Source of the DNA: Nitrospirota bacterium
GTDB taxonomy: Bacteria; Nitrospirota; Thermodesulfovibrionia; Thermodesulfovibrionales; UBA6898
NCBI GenBank assembly: GCA_021787505.1
Contig: JAJYLU010000048.1
Location: 1-9,017, forward strand
Direction: 5' to 3'
Length of the DNA stretch: 9,017 nt
The translations under genes were made by a program, and so were the position numbers. The notes beneath the pieces are model-generated. The model saw only the letters and a program-made list of their open reading frames with translations, searched no databases and had not been told where the DNA came from. This document shows, piece by piece, positions 1 through 6,079 of the stretch. Each line of letters starts with the position of its first letter. The first letter of the stretch is position 1.

Positions 1-1
1 G

Positions 2-796
2 CGTGAAATTTCAAGGCCGAGCGGCGCGATAATCGCCGAGGTACGGAGTCTCAGTGAAAAAGGATATAAGGAAGTGACTCTTCTGGGCCAGAATGTAAAC
101 TCATATTGCAGCGATATTACCTTCCCTCAACTCCTGAGACGAATCGACGCACTGGGAATAGAAAGAATACGCTTCGTCACCTCCCATCCGAGGGATCTCT
201 CGGATGAACTGATCGGCGCCGTGGCTGAATTGCCGGGTGTCTGTGAGCATATCCACCTTCCGATCCAGTCCGGCTCCAGCGAGATACTTTCGCGCATGAA
301 CAGAGGCTACACATATGAGGAGTATATCGGCAAGATAGAGAAAATCCGGAGTGAGGTGCCTCATGTCTCCATCACTGCCGATGTGATTGCCGGGTTTCCG
401 GGCGAAACAAGCCGCGACCACGAGGAGACGCTGAGGGCGCTCCGCGCAATAGAATATGACGGCATTTTTGCCTTTAAGTATTCGCCGAGAGAAGGTACTA
501 AGGCTGCGGAAATGGACGACAGGATTTCTGATGAAGAGAAATCCCTGAGGCTTGGCGAGATATTGAAATTACAGGAGGAGATTACACTCAGAAAGAATAG
601 GGCGCTTGAGGGTACGGTACAGGAGATCCTCGTCGAAGGGCCATCGGAAACTGACGGCACCGTGCTTATGGGCAGAACAAGGACAAATAAGATCGTTACA
701 GTAGCTGACGACGGATACGTCCAAGGTTCGTTTGTTCAGGTGCTCATCGAACAGGCGCGCCATCATTCATTATCGGGGAAGCCTCTCCCCTGTTAG
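2..796 (+). CDS. miaB: tRNA-2-methylthio-N6-dimethylallyladenosine synthase MiaB (C-terminal part, 5' end outside window)
   Basis: MiaB is a cytoplasmic radical-SAM iron-sulfur enzyme that adds a methylthio group to i6A37 of tRNAs reading UNN codons. The reading frame is open from base 2, so the gene enters from the left. About 264 residues are visible of a family length near 440. The three N-terminal cluster cysteines and the radical-SAM CxxxCxxC motif lie outside the window. Seen here are the family motifs VTLLGQNVNSY just after the edge, RIRFVTSHPRDL, HIHLPIQSGS, MNRGYT, and ADVIAGFPGET. These belong to the radical-SAM barrel. A C-terminal TRAM-like RNA-binding segment (about the last 65 residues, with VLMGRTRTNKIV) follows. 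The gene ends 6 bp before mtaB on the same strand, so the two are probably co-transcribed. The GTG at 74 is internal and is not the true start. Confidence 0.93.
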   Translation, partial: REISRPSGAIIAEVRSLSEKGYKEVTLLGQNVNSYCSDITFPQLLRRIDALGIERIRFVTSHPRDLSDELIGAVAELPGVCEHIHLPIQSGSSEILSRMNRGYTYEEYIGKIEKIRSEVPHVSITADVIAGFPGETSRDHEETLRALRAIEYDGIFAFKYSPREGTKAAEMDDRISDEEKSLRLGEILKLQEEITLRKNRALEGTVQEILVEGPSETDGTVLMGRTRTNKIVTVADDGYVQGSFVQVLIEQARHHSLSGKPLPC

Positions 797-802
797 ATTT
801 TA

Positions 803-2029
803 ATGAAAGTCTCTATTTTGACATTAGGATGCCGGGTTAACCAATCTGAAAGCGCTGTTATTGAAGGAACACTTAAACAAAATGGCGTAAGCATAGTAAA
901 ACTAAATGAACATCCTGAATATTGCATTGTCAATACCTGCACAGTTACCGCCAGGAGCGATTATAATTCGCGGCAGCTAATAAGGAGAGCGGCAAAGGCG
1001 GGCGCCAAAGTTATCGTGACCGGCTGTTATTCGCAACTACGGAATGATGAAGCCAAGGGCCTGCCCGGTGTATGGAAGGTTATCGATAATAGGGCAAAAC
1101 TTGATGTAATAGATGAAATCATCTGCGGTAAGTCCACGCCACTCTTTAATTATTACAGCCGTTCGCGGCCTTTTCTCAAGGTCCAGGACGGGTGCAATTT
1201 TCGGTGCAGCTATTGCTCTGTCCCGCTGGCGAGGGGGAAATCCGTAAGTGTGCCGGAAGAAACTGTGGTCGAAAGGGCCAGAATTATTGAGTCTGCCGGA
1301 TATCAGGAAGTAGTGTTGACAGGTATACACCTTGGATCCTATGGCTACGATCTTCCCGGTAATGCCACTCTGAAAAAACTTCTGGGGCGACTACTGAAAG
1401 ACACATCAATCAGAAGAATCCGGCTAAGTTCGCTTGAAATAAGCGAAATCGACGATGAAATGATAGAACTTCTCGCTGATGTACGAATATGCAGACATCT
1501 GCATCTGCCGCTCCAAAGCGGAAGCGAGCGCGTTCTTCAGCGGATGAACCGACGTTATACCTTGAGGACCTTTTCCAGAACGGTCGAGAGGATAGCCGCA
1601 GAAGTCGATAATATCGCGCTTGGATTGGATGTTATTGTGGGCTTTCCCGGGGAGACTGAAGAGGATTTCTCGAATACGCTGACCTTTGTTCGTCAACTTC
1701 CGTTGTCATATATGCATATATTCCCGTTTTCTCCGAGGCCCGGCACAGATGCCGGCAGAATGCCTGACAGGCCTGATGCGCGCGCAGTCAAAAAAAGGAT
1801 AGAGAGGCTCGGCGAGCTAAATAAAAGCAAAAGAGCGGAATATATGACTAGACAGTTGAACAGCTCACTTGACATCATTGCGGAAGAAGAGGACGGAGAA
1901 GACTGCCTTGGAACATCCGGCAATTACCTAAAGATCAGAGCACTTCGGGCAGCCGGGCAGAGGGGAAGCCTTGTCTTTGTAAGGCCCGTCGCTATTATTG
2001 ACGGCATACTTGAAGCAGTCCTTATATAA
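803..2029 (+). CDS. mtaB: tRNA t6A37 C2-methylthiotransferase MtaB
   Basis: MtaB converts t6A37 to ms2t6A37 in tRNAs reading ANN codons, using two iron-sulfur clusters and S-adenosylmethionine. The 408-residue protein has the family layout. An N-terminal methylthiotransferase domain begins with TLGCRVNQSES, and its three cluster cysteines are C10, C46 and C75. The radical-SAM cysteines C131, C135 and C138 lie in DGCNFRCSYCSVP. Downstream are VVLTGIHLGSYG, HLHLPLQSGS and DVIVGFPGETEEDF. A short TRAM-like tail (about residues 350-408) closes the protein. The LGCRVNQ motif and the GIHLG motif (MiaB has GQNVN here) separate it from MiaB. The ATG start fits the family N-terminus, although no strong Shine-Dalgarno is visible, so translation may be coupled to miaB 6 bp upstream. 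It converges on cca across a 167-bp gap (2030-2196) in which I see no gene and no clear terminator. Confidence 0.92.
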   Translation: MKVSILTLGCRVNQSESAVIEGTLKQNGVSIVKLNEHPEYCIVNTCTVTARSDYNSRQLIRRAAKAGAKVIVTGCYSQLRNDEAKGLPGVWKVIDNRAKLDVIDEIICGKSTPLFNYYSRSRPFLKVQDGCNFRCSYCSVPLARGKSVSVPEETVVERARIIESAGYQEVVLTGIHLGSYGYDLPGNATLKKLLGRLLKDTSIRRIRLSSLEISEIDDEMIELLADVRICRHLHLPLQSGSERVLQRMNRRYTLRTFSRTVERIAAEVDNIALGLDVIVGFPGETEEDFSNTLTFVRQLPLSYMHIFPFSPRPGTDAGRMPDRPDARAVKKRIERLGELNKSKRAEYMTRQLNSSLDIIAEEEDGEDCLGTSGNYLKIRALRAAGQRGSLVFVRPVAIIDGILEAVLI

Positions 2030-2196
2030 ATGCCGTAAGTTCCGGATATTACGTATTAAAAGTGCTGCCTAATACATAGACAAGACTGTCGCAGGCCATA
2101 CTCTTCGGGGGGAGCACCTATTTTCCACAGCGATATCAACATAATGCTGACAATAGCTGTTTAAATATAATGTCCGATAAGATATATTATGTTAAA

Positions 2197-3405
2197 CTAC
2201 CTTCTCGGCAAGTTTTCAAGAAGGAACTGAACGGCACCGTCTTTGTGACTGATTTTACGATAGAATTCAGCCCTTCGCATCATCTCGATCACACTGCCGA
2301 GTTCTTTCCCCGCATCCAGACCCGAGTATTCCATAATCTCACCTGTTGATAAGAGACCTTTCTTAATAATTTGTCGGTATCTTTCACACTCGGGAAGAAA
2401 CTCCGGCATCCCCCTAATGATAAAATAGTCCTCGGCCGCGCCATCCAGCGCTGCAAGCAATTCAAAAAGAATATCCCTGACTTTTTTCCCCTTTTTTTCC
2501 TCTTCTTTTTTGACTTTCTCCCCTATTAATAGGTGATCGCGATCATCGAGTATTCGGGAACTGAGCCTCAGCAGTGTCCCTGAACTATTCCAGAGAAGTG
2601 ACTGAAGACGCAAAAGCCCTGAATAGCGAAGGTTTTGAGAGACAATATCGCTTAGCCTCAACTTTTGCTTTAAAGGTAACACATCAAATATTTCGCAAAT
2701 AGTAGAAATTACTCGAGCTTGCTCTCCTAACATATTGTTGTTACAGGTGATAATATAATTGAAAACACCATCATCAATCATCATCTGCAGTATGGAGGAA
2801 GGTTCCTCCAGGTTCAAAATCCTGAAAAATTCTAAAGTGATCCTTTCACTCTTGGTCGTCGCCACCCCTGACGAGAGTTCCCTAAGAGCCTCTCTCGTCT
2901 TCGGCTCTATCGTGAAGCCGAGTTCTCCGGCGAGGCGATATGCCCTGATGATTCTCACCGGATCACTCCGGAGGTTGTCTCTGCTTGTCATACGCACTAC
3001 CTTCCGCTCTAAGTCGCCCAGACCATGTGTGGGATCGATAATGCCCTCTTCGGGCGACCACCCAAGTGCATTGACGGTATAGTCCCGTAATCTTAAATCT
3101 GTCTCGATAGTATTTTTTGCCTGGGAAAAATCGAGCGTAGAGCCGTCCGCAAGGACTATCCTGTACAGAAGCTTTTTCCCCAAAATGACCATTTTCCCCC
3201 CGGTTTCCGCCGCGATCTTTTCGGCCAAAACTTCCGGAGACCCCTCCACCGCGAAATCACGGTCCCTGCTCTGGCGATCGAGAATAACGTCCCTCAGATT
3301 TCCGCCTACAAGATACGCACGGCATTCCCCCCGTCTTCGAAAGACGATTTCCTTGAAAGGATCCCCCGCTATCCGAGTTGCTAATTCCGTGTTATCGATT
3401 CTCAG
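2197..3405 (-). CDS. cca: tRNA nucleotidyltransferase (CCA-adding/poly(A) polymerase family), start codon uncertain
   Basis: This is a class II nucleotidyltransferase, which adds or repairs the tRNA 3' CCA end using CTP and ATP. The N-terminal head carries AYLVGGNLRDVIL and DRDFAVEG, giving the catalytic GG...DxD signature (aspartates at about 48 and 50). RDYTVNALGW, IDPTHGLGDL and SDPVRIIRAYRLAGELGF follow, then the RNA-binding helices with KSERITLEFFRIL. The tail resembles the CCA-enzyme end; no HD domain is seen. A lysine/glutamate-rich patch lies in the C-terminal half (near 2480-2520). The GTG at 3249 falls after the catalytic motif, so it cannot be the real start. The frame stays open to a stop at 3418-3420 but holds no ATG, GTG or TTG upstream of the motif. 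I place the start provisionally at CTG 3403-3405 (402 residues). A frameshift from the ATG at 3452-3454 is equally possible. The base-specificity motif usually written EDxxR reads SDPVR here. CCA-adding, A-adding and poly(A) activity cannot be told apart from sequence alone. Confidence 0.85.
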   Translation of the reverse strand: MRIDNTELATRIAGDPFKEIVFRRRGECRAYLVGGNLRDVILDRQSRDRDFAVEGSPEVLAEKIAAETGGKMVILGKKLLYRIVLADGSTLDFSQAKNTIETDLRLRDYTVNALGWSPEEGIIDPTHGLGDLERKVVRMTSRDNLRSDPVRIIRAYRLAGELGFTIEPKTREALRELSSGVATTKSERITLEFFRILNLEEPSSILQMMIDDGVFNYIITCNNNMLGEQARVISTICEIFDVLPLKQKLRLSDIVSQNLRYSGLLRLQSLLWNSSGTLLRLSSRILDDRDHLLIGEKVKKEEEKKGKKVRDILFELLAALDGAAEDYFIIRGMPEFLPECERYRQIIKKGLLSTGEIMEYSGLDAGKELGSVIEMMRRAEFYRKISHKDGAVQFLLENLPRR

Positions 3406-3465
3406 TGTCCTTGACCTCTACGATAATTGTAACGCATCGCTCTTTCATGTCCATAACAGCTCCTT
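3392..3465 (-). other. Ribosome binding site and short ATG frame overlapping the cca start, +1 out of frame
   Basis: On the minus strand an AAGGAG Shine-Dalgarno (3460-3465) sits 5 bases before an ATG (3452-3454), with a second ATG two codons on (3446-3448). The frame runs 20 codons (MDMKERCVTIIVEV...) to TAA at 3392-3394. A further in-frame ATG at 3491-3493 would give 33 residues. The stop lies inside the cca open frame, and cca is in the +1 frame relative to this one. It is the best initiation signal upstream of cca. It could be the true cca start broken by a one-base frameshift (natural or sequencing error), a leader peptide that couples translation to cca, or chance. I do not recognise the peptide. 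Confidence 0.35.
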
Positions 3466-3486
3466 CGACCCCGCCGGAATCGCCGC

Positions 3487-3516
3487 TTGACATTTCGCCA
3501 TATTCTGGTTTATAAA
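3487..3516 (+). promoter_or_regulatory. Sigma70-type promoter for tRNA-Gly (and probably cobO)
   Basis: TTGACA at 3487-3492 matches the -35 consensus perfectly. TATAAA at 3511-3516 is a one-mismatch -10, with an 18-bp spacer (TTATAA at 3510 would give 17). The predicted transcription start, about 3522-3524, is directly at the mature tRNA 5' end at 3525. Little or no 5' leader would need removing by RNase P. Confidence 0.8.
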
Positions 3517-3524
3517 ACACTATC

Positions 3525-3599
3525 GCGGGCGTAACTCAGTGGTAGAGTGTTAGCTTCCCAAGCTGAAAGTCGCGGGTTCGAATCCCGTCGCCCGCTCCA
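3525..3599 (+). tRNA. tRNA-Gly (anticodon CCC)
   Basis: A complete cloverleaf can be folded by eye. The acceptor is GCGGGCG (3525-3531) with CGCCCGC (3589-3595), and the D-arm is ACTC/GAGT. The anticodon stem TTAGC/GCTGA encloses loop TTCCCAA, so the anticodon is CCC at 3557-3559 and reads GGG. The variable loop is 5 nt. The T-arm GCGGG/CCCGT has loop TTCGAAT. The discriminator is U (3596) and the CCA end is encoded (3597-3599). The U73 discriminator, C2-G71 pair and C35-C36 are the known glycine identity elements in bacteria. Because CCA is encoded, the neighbouring nucleotidyltransferase would act on this tRNA only in repair. Confidence 0.96.
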
Positions 3600-3640
3600 T
3601 TCTTGACAGAAAAAAATACCTCCAGAACAGGGCTTCTTTT

Positions 3641-4165
3641 GTGGCGAAGGGATTGATTCACATATATACTGGTGACGGAAAAGGAAAGACCACTGCTGCC
3701 ATTGGGATCTCGGTCAGGGCGAAAAGCAGGGGCCTCCGGACAATGTTCGTGCAGTTTTTCAAGGAAAATGATCCCGGCGGGGAGATCACGCTATTGCAGA
3801 AGATAGGCATTAAGACCGTCGTCTTCGATCAGGTTAAGTCGCCTTTTTTCAACCCGGATATGGATAAGGAGTCTATCAGGCAGGAGGCGATAAAGGCCCT
3901 TTCCCACCTCAAGGAAGAGTTGGGCCGGCAGGATTTCGATCTCATTGTACTTGATGAATTCATATGTCTTATTTCCGAGGCTGTCCTGTCAGAGGACGAG
4001 GCGGTAGAATTTCTCGGCGACAAACCCAGTCAGTTGGAACTCATTCTTACGGGATACGGCGCCACGGAAAAAATCATAGCGCTGGCTGATTATGTGACCT
4101 TTATGAAAAACATCAAACACCCTTATGACAAAAATCTCCAGGCACGGCGCGGTATAGAGTTTTAA
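3641..4165 (+). CDS. cobO: Cob(I)yrinic acid a,c-diamide adenosyltransferase (CobO/CobA/BtuR type)
   Basis: The enzyme transfers the 5'-deoxyadenosyl group of ATP to the cobalt of a reduced corrinoid, in adenosylcobalamin synthesis or salvage in the cytoplasm. The 174-residue protein matches the family length. It opens with GLIHIYTGDGKGKTTAA, whose P-loop (residues 11-18) is the modified Walker A of this family. It continues with MFVQFFK, the Walker B-like DLIVLDEF, LILTGYGA, and the C-terminal ARRGIEF signature. The start is GTG at 3641, preceded by a weak AGGG 8 bases upstream. No in-frame ATG lies between the tRNA and this GTG. No other cobalamin gene is in the window. The gene begins 41 bp after the tRNA, with no terminator and no convincing promoter of its own between them: a TTGACA at 3603-3608 has no partner -10. 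It is therefore probably transcribed with the tRNA. It ends 68 bp before the convergent phosphatidyltransferase gene. Confidence 0.9.
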   Translation: MAKGLIHIYTGDGKGKTTAAIGISVRAKSRGLRTMFVQFFKENDPGGEITLLQKIGIKTVVFDQVKSPFFNPDMDKESIRQEAIKALSHLKEELGRQDFDLIVLDEFICLISEAVLSEDEAVEFLGDKPSQLELILTGYGATEKIIALADYVTFMKNIKHPYDKNLQARRGIEF

Positions 4166-4233
4166 CCCCTCCCGTTAGTGTGTCTCCTTTTGCGCCGCAA
4201 GGTTCCTTTCCTGCAGTTTCTGCGACAACCCGG

Positions 4234-4824
4234 CTAACCGCGCATGACGGCATCCCGCTCCCGGGAGACCTTCCATACGTGGTAAATCCTCTGAAGGGCG
4301 GTAATATGCGTGAATACCGCCATGATCCATAATATGGGGATTATCAGCAGGCCGGACATTGCGCCCACGGAGATGAGCACCACCCTTTCGGGCCGTTCCA
4401 GCAGGCCGTTCTTGCATTCCCGGCCGAGACCTTCGGCCCTGGCCCTCGTATAGCTGATGAGGAAAGCCCCAACGAGGGTCAGCAGGCTGAGAATCAAACC
4501 GCTCGGCTGGCCGCTGCCATAAAGATTCCAACCGACGGCAAGAAGAATGAATGCGTCTGAATATCTGTCGAGAACTGAATCGAGAAATGCCCCGAAGGCC
4601 GACTTCTTGTCGTTTACCCGGGCAACCACGCCGTCAAGCACATCGAAAAACCCAGCGGCGAGCACCAGACCTCCTCCAAGTCGCATGTGCGTCGCGAGAA
4701 CTGCCGATGCGAATACCGTCAGAATGAATCCGACGATAGTGATTACGTTTGGATGGACCGGGATGCGTTTGGCGAATTTCTCCAGCGGGGCGTCGAAGAG
4801 GTGGCCGAACTTTTCGCCGATCAA
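4234..4824 (-). CDS. CDP-alcohol phosphatidyltransferase, probably phosphatidylinositol-phosphate synthase
   Basis: This integral membrane enzyme swaps CMP of a CDP-lipid for an alcohol. The 196-residue sequence contains the full family signature DxxDGxxARx8GxxxDxxxD: D61, D64, G65, A68, R69, G78, D82 and D86. These residues bind the metals and CDP and activate the acceptor. Hydrophobic stretches at about 27-45, 50-60, 90-103, 108-125 and 146-175 suggest the usual six-helix fold. A basic stretch, SYTRARAEGLG followed by LLERPERVVL, resembles the phosphatidylinositol-phosphate and archaetidylinositol-phosphate synthases more than PgsA. The gene lies 4 bp downstream of the inositol-1-phosphate synthase, so the acceptor is most likely myo-inositol phosphate and the product phosphatidylinositol phosphate. 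The start is TTG (4822-4824) with only a weak Shine-Dalgarno, so translation is probably coupled. PgsA or a dialkyl-inositol variant is possible. Family confidence is high; substrate confidence is moderate. Confidence 0.85.
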   Translation of the reverse strand: MIGEKFGHLFDAPLEKFAKRIPVHPNVITIVGFILTVFASAVLATHMRLGGGLVLAAGFFDVLDGVVARVNDKKSAFGAFLDSVLDRYSDAFILLAVGWNLYGSGQPSGLILSLLTLVGAFLISYTRARAEGLGRECKNGLLERPERVVLISVGAMSGLLIIPILWIMAVFTHITALQRIYHVWKVSRERDAVMRG

Positions 4825-4828
4825 ATGC

Positions 4829-5932
4829 TTATCTTTCTCTCGTCCCCCGAATGAAGTCTTCGACCATCATCTTTGCCGCTTCGTCGGGAAACTGTTTCAT
4901 GGGGTGCTTCATGAAATAGGCGGAGGGCGAGAGAAGTGCCCCCCCTATTTTTCTGTCCCTCGCGATCCGGCAGCACCGTATCGCATCGATCACTACCCCG
5001 GCGCTGTTCGGCGAATCTTCCACCGACAGCCTCATATCGAGATGCATCGGAATATTGCCGAACCCCCTCCCCTCGATTCTCAGGAAGCAGACCTTGTTGT
5101 CGTTCAGCCACGGGATATAATCGGAGGGTCCTATATGGATATCCTCCGTGCCGAGGGGCACCTGCAGCTGCGATTGCACCGCTTCGGTCTTGGATATTTT
5201 TTTCATTCTCAGGCGCGAGCGGTTCAGCATATTCAGAAAGTCAGTGTTGCCGCCTACGTTCAGCTGATAGGTACTGCCGATCTTTACTCCCCTGTCCTCA
5301 AAGAGCCTGGCGAGACAGCGGTGAATGATCGTCGCTCCTATCTGGCTCTTCACGTCGTCGCCGATTGCGGGGATCCCCCTCTCTTCAAACCTTTTGGCCC
5401 ATGACATGTTTGAGACGATGAACACGGGTATGCAGTTGATCAAGCTTACCCCGGACCTCAGGCATTCCTCGGCATAGAAGGCGGTCGCCTTTTCGGATCC
5501 GACGGGCAGGTAATTCAAAAGCATCTCGGCGCCGGACTCTTTCAGAACCCTGGCAACGTTCGTCGGCTTTCTGTCGGATATCACAAACCTTCGCGATTCC
5601 GGATAGCTGTTGAGATGATCCGCCACACCGTCCAGCACGCGTCCCATTTGTACCTTTACCGGCATGCGGCGGGATATAACGTGGAATTGTTTAGTGCAGT
5701 TCGGCTCGCTCAGGATGGCGGCATCCACGGACTTCCCGACCTTCCTCTTGTCTATGTCGAAGGCGGCAACTACCTTGATATCCGCAGGGACATAACCGCC
5801 GAGGCTATGATGCATCAACCCGATCGCACGCGCAGGAACTTTCTTTTTAATGCTCTTATAGTATTCGATCCCCTGGATGAGTGAGCTTGCGCAGTTTCCT
5901 ACGCCGGCGATTGCAATGCGTATTTCTCTCAT
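4829..5932 (-). CDS. ino1: myo-Inositol-1-phosphate synthase (actinobacterial/archaeal type)
   Basis: The enzyme isomerises D-glucose-6-phosphate to L-myo-inositol-1-phosphate with NAD bound and regenerated, the first step of inositol synthesis. The 367 residues equal the prokaryotic family length. The N-terminal Rossmann motif is IAIAGVGNCASSLIQG (about 6-21). Later come NYLPVGSEKA, NCIPVFI, GDDVKSQIGATIIHR, LNVGGNTDFLNM, HIGPSDYIPWL and SPNSAGVVIDAIR, which are the conserved catalytic and NAD/substrate-binding blocks. The type is that of mycobacterial Ino1 rather than the longer eukaryotic enzyme. The ATG at 5930-5932 gives the family N-terminus; an AAGGA lies about 12 bases upstream, slightly far. 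It is the first gene of an operon with the phosphatidyltransferase 4 bp after its stop, and is read from the consensus promoter at 5986-6014 with a leader of about 46 nt. Confidence 0.93.
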   Translation of the reverse strand: MREIRIAIAGVGNCASSLIQGIEYYKSIKKKVPARAIGLMHHSLGGYVPADIKVVAAFDIDKRKVGKSVDAAILSEPNCTKQFHVISRRMPVKVQMGRVLDGVADHLNSYPESRRFVISDRKPTNVARVLKESGAEMLLNYLPVGSEKATAFYAEECLRSGVSLINCIPVFIVSNMSWAKRFEERGIPAIGDDVKSQIGATIIHRCLARLFEDRGVKIGSTYQLNVGGNTDFLNMLNRSRLRMKKISKTEAVQSQLQVPLGTEDIHIGPSDYIPWLNDNKVCFLRIEGRGFGNIPMHLDMRLSVEDSPNSAGVVIDAIRCCRIARDRKIGGALLSPSAYFMKHPMKQFPDEAAKMMVEDFIRGTRER

Positions 5933-5985
5933 GACGTTCTTTTTCCTTCTTCAATCTCTGTTTGAGCGGGATTTCTGCCAAAATT

Positions 5986-6014
5986 TTTATAGCAAAGATT
6001 GGTTTTTATGTCAA
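5986..6014 (-). promoter_or_regulatory. Consensus sigma70 promoter for the ino1 operon
   Basis: On the minus strand TTGACA (6009-6014) and TATAAA (5986-5991) are separated by exactly 17 bp. That is a perfect -35, a one-mismatch -10 and an ideal spacer. The predicted start is near 5979, leaving an untranslated leader of about 46 nt before the ATG. No operator palindrome is obvious around it. Confidence 0.8.
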
Positions 6015-6039
6015 GATAAATCATAGAACATACCCATGC

Positions 6040-6069
6040 TTGCCATTCGATTACGTCATATTTTATAAT
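6040..6069 (+). promoter_or_regulatory. Sigma70 promoter for mdh, overlapping the upstream candidate start codon
   Basis: TTGCCA (6040-6045, one mismatch) and a perfect TATAAT (6064-6069) are 18 bp apart. Transcription should begin about 6076-6078, with A at 6078. The -10 box overlaps the ATG at 6068, so that codon would not be in the mRNA; this points to the ATG at 6080 as the start. The -35 box stands 25 bp from that of the divergent ino1 promoter. Confidence 0.7.
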
Positions 6070-6079
6070 GACGGCTCAT

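Noticed and set aside
2001..2036. 7-bp inverted repeat ACGGCAT/ATGCCGT around the mtaB stop codon, considered as a terminator
   Set aside because: The 22-nt loop, the lack of a T-run on either strand and the position partly inside the coding sequence make an intrinsic terminator unlikely.
2053..2075. GTATTA/TAATAC inverted repeat in the mtaB-cca gap
   Set aside because: An AT-rich 6-bp stem with an 11-nt loop and no T-tract is too weak to call.
2148..2172. CTGACA and TATAAT boxes in the mtaB-cca gap as a promoter
   Set aside because: The spacer is only about 13 bp, and no gene on the plus strand follows.
3185..3490. Plus-strand frame of 101 codons opposite the start of cca
   Set aside because: It is antisense to the conserved nucleotidyltransferase N-terminus, and its composition is that of a shadow.
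3603..3640. TTGACA at 3603-3608 as a separate promoter for cobO
   Set aside because: No -10-like hexamer lies 16-19 bp downstream, before the GTG start.
4191..4201. TTGCG-C-CGCAA palindrome between the convergent cobO and phosphatidyltransferase genes as a terminator
   Set aside because: A one-base loop cannot form a hairpin of this size, and no T-run follows in the right place.
4547..5404. Long plus-strand open frame (285 codons) opposite the phosphatidyltransferase and ino1 genes
   Set aside because: It lies antisense to two genes with clear family motifs. Its translation is rich in Arg, Pro and Ser with no recognisable domain, as expected of a shadow frame.
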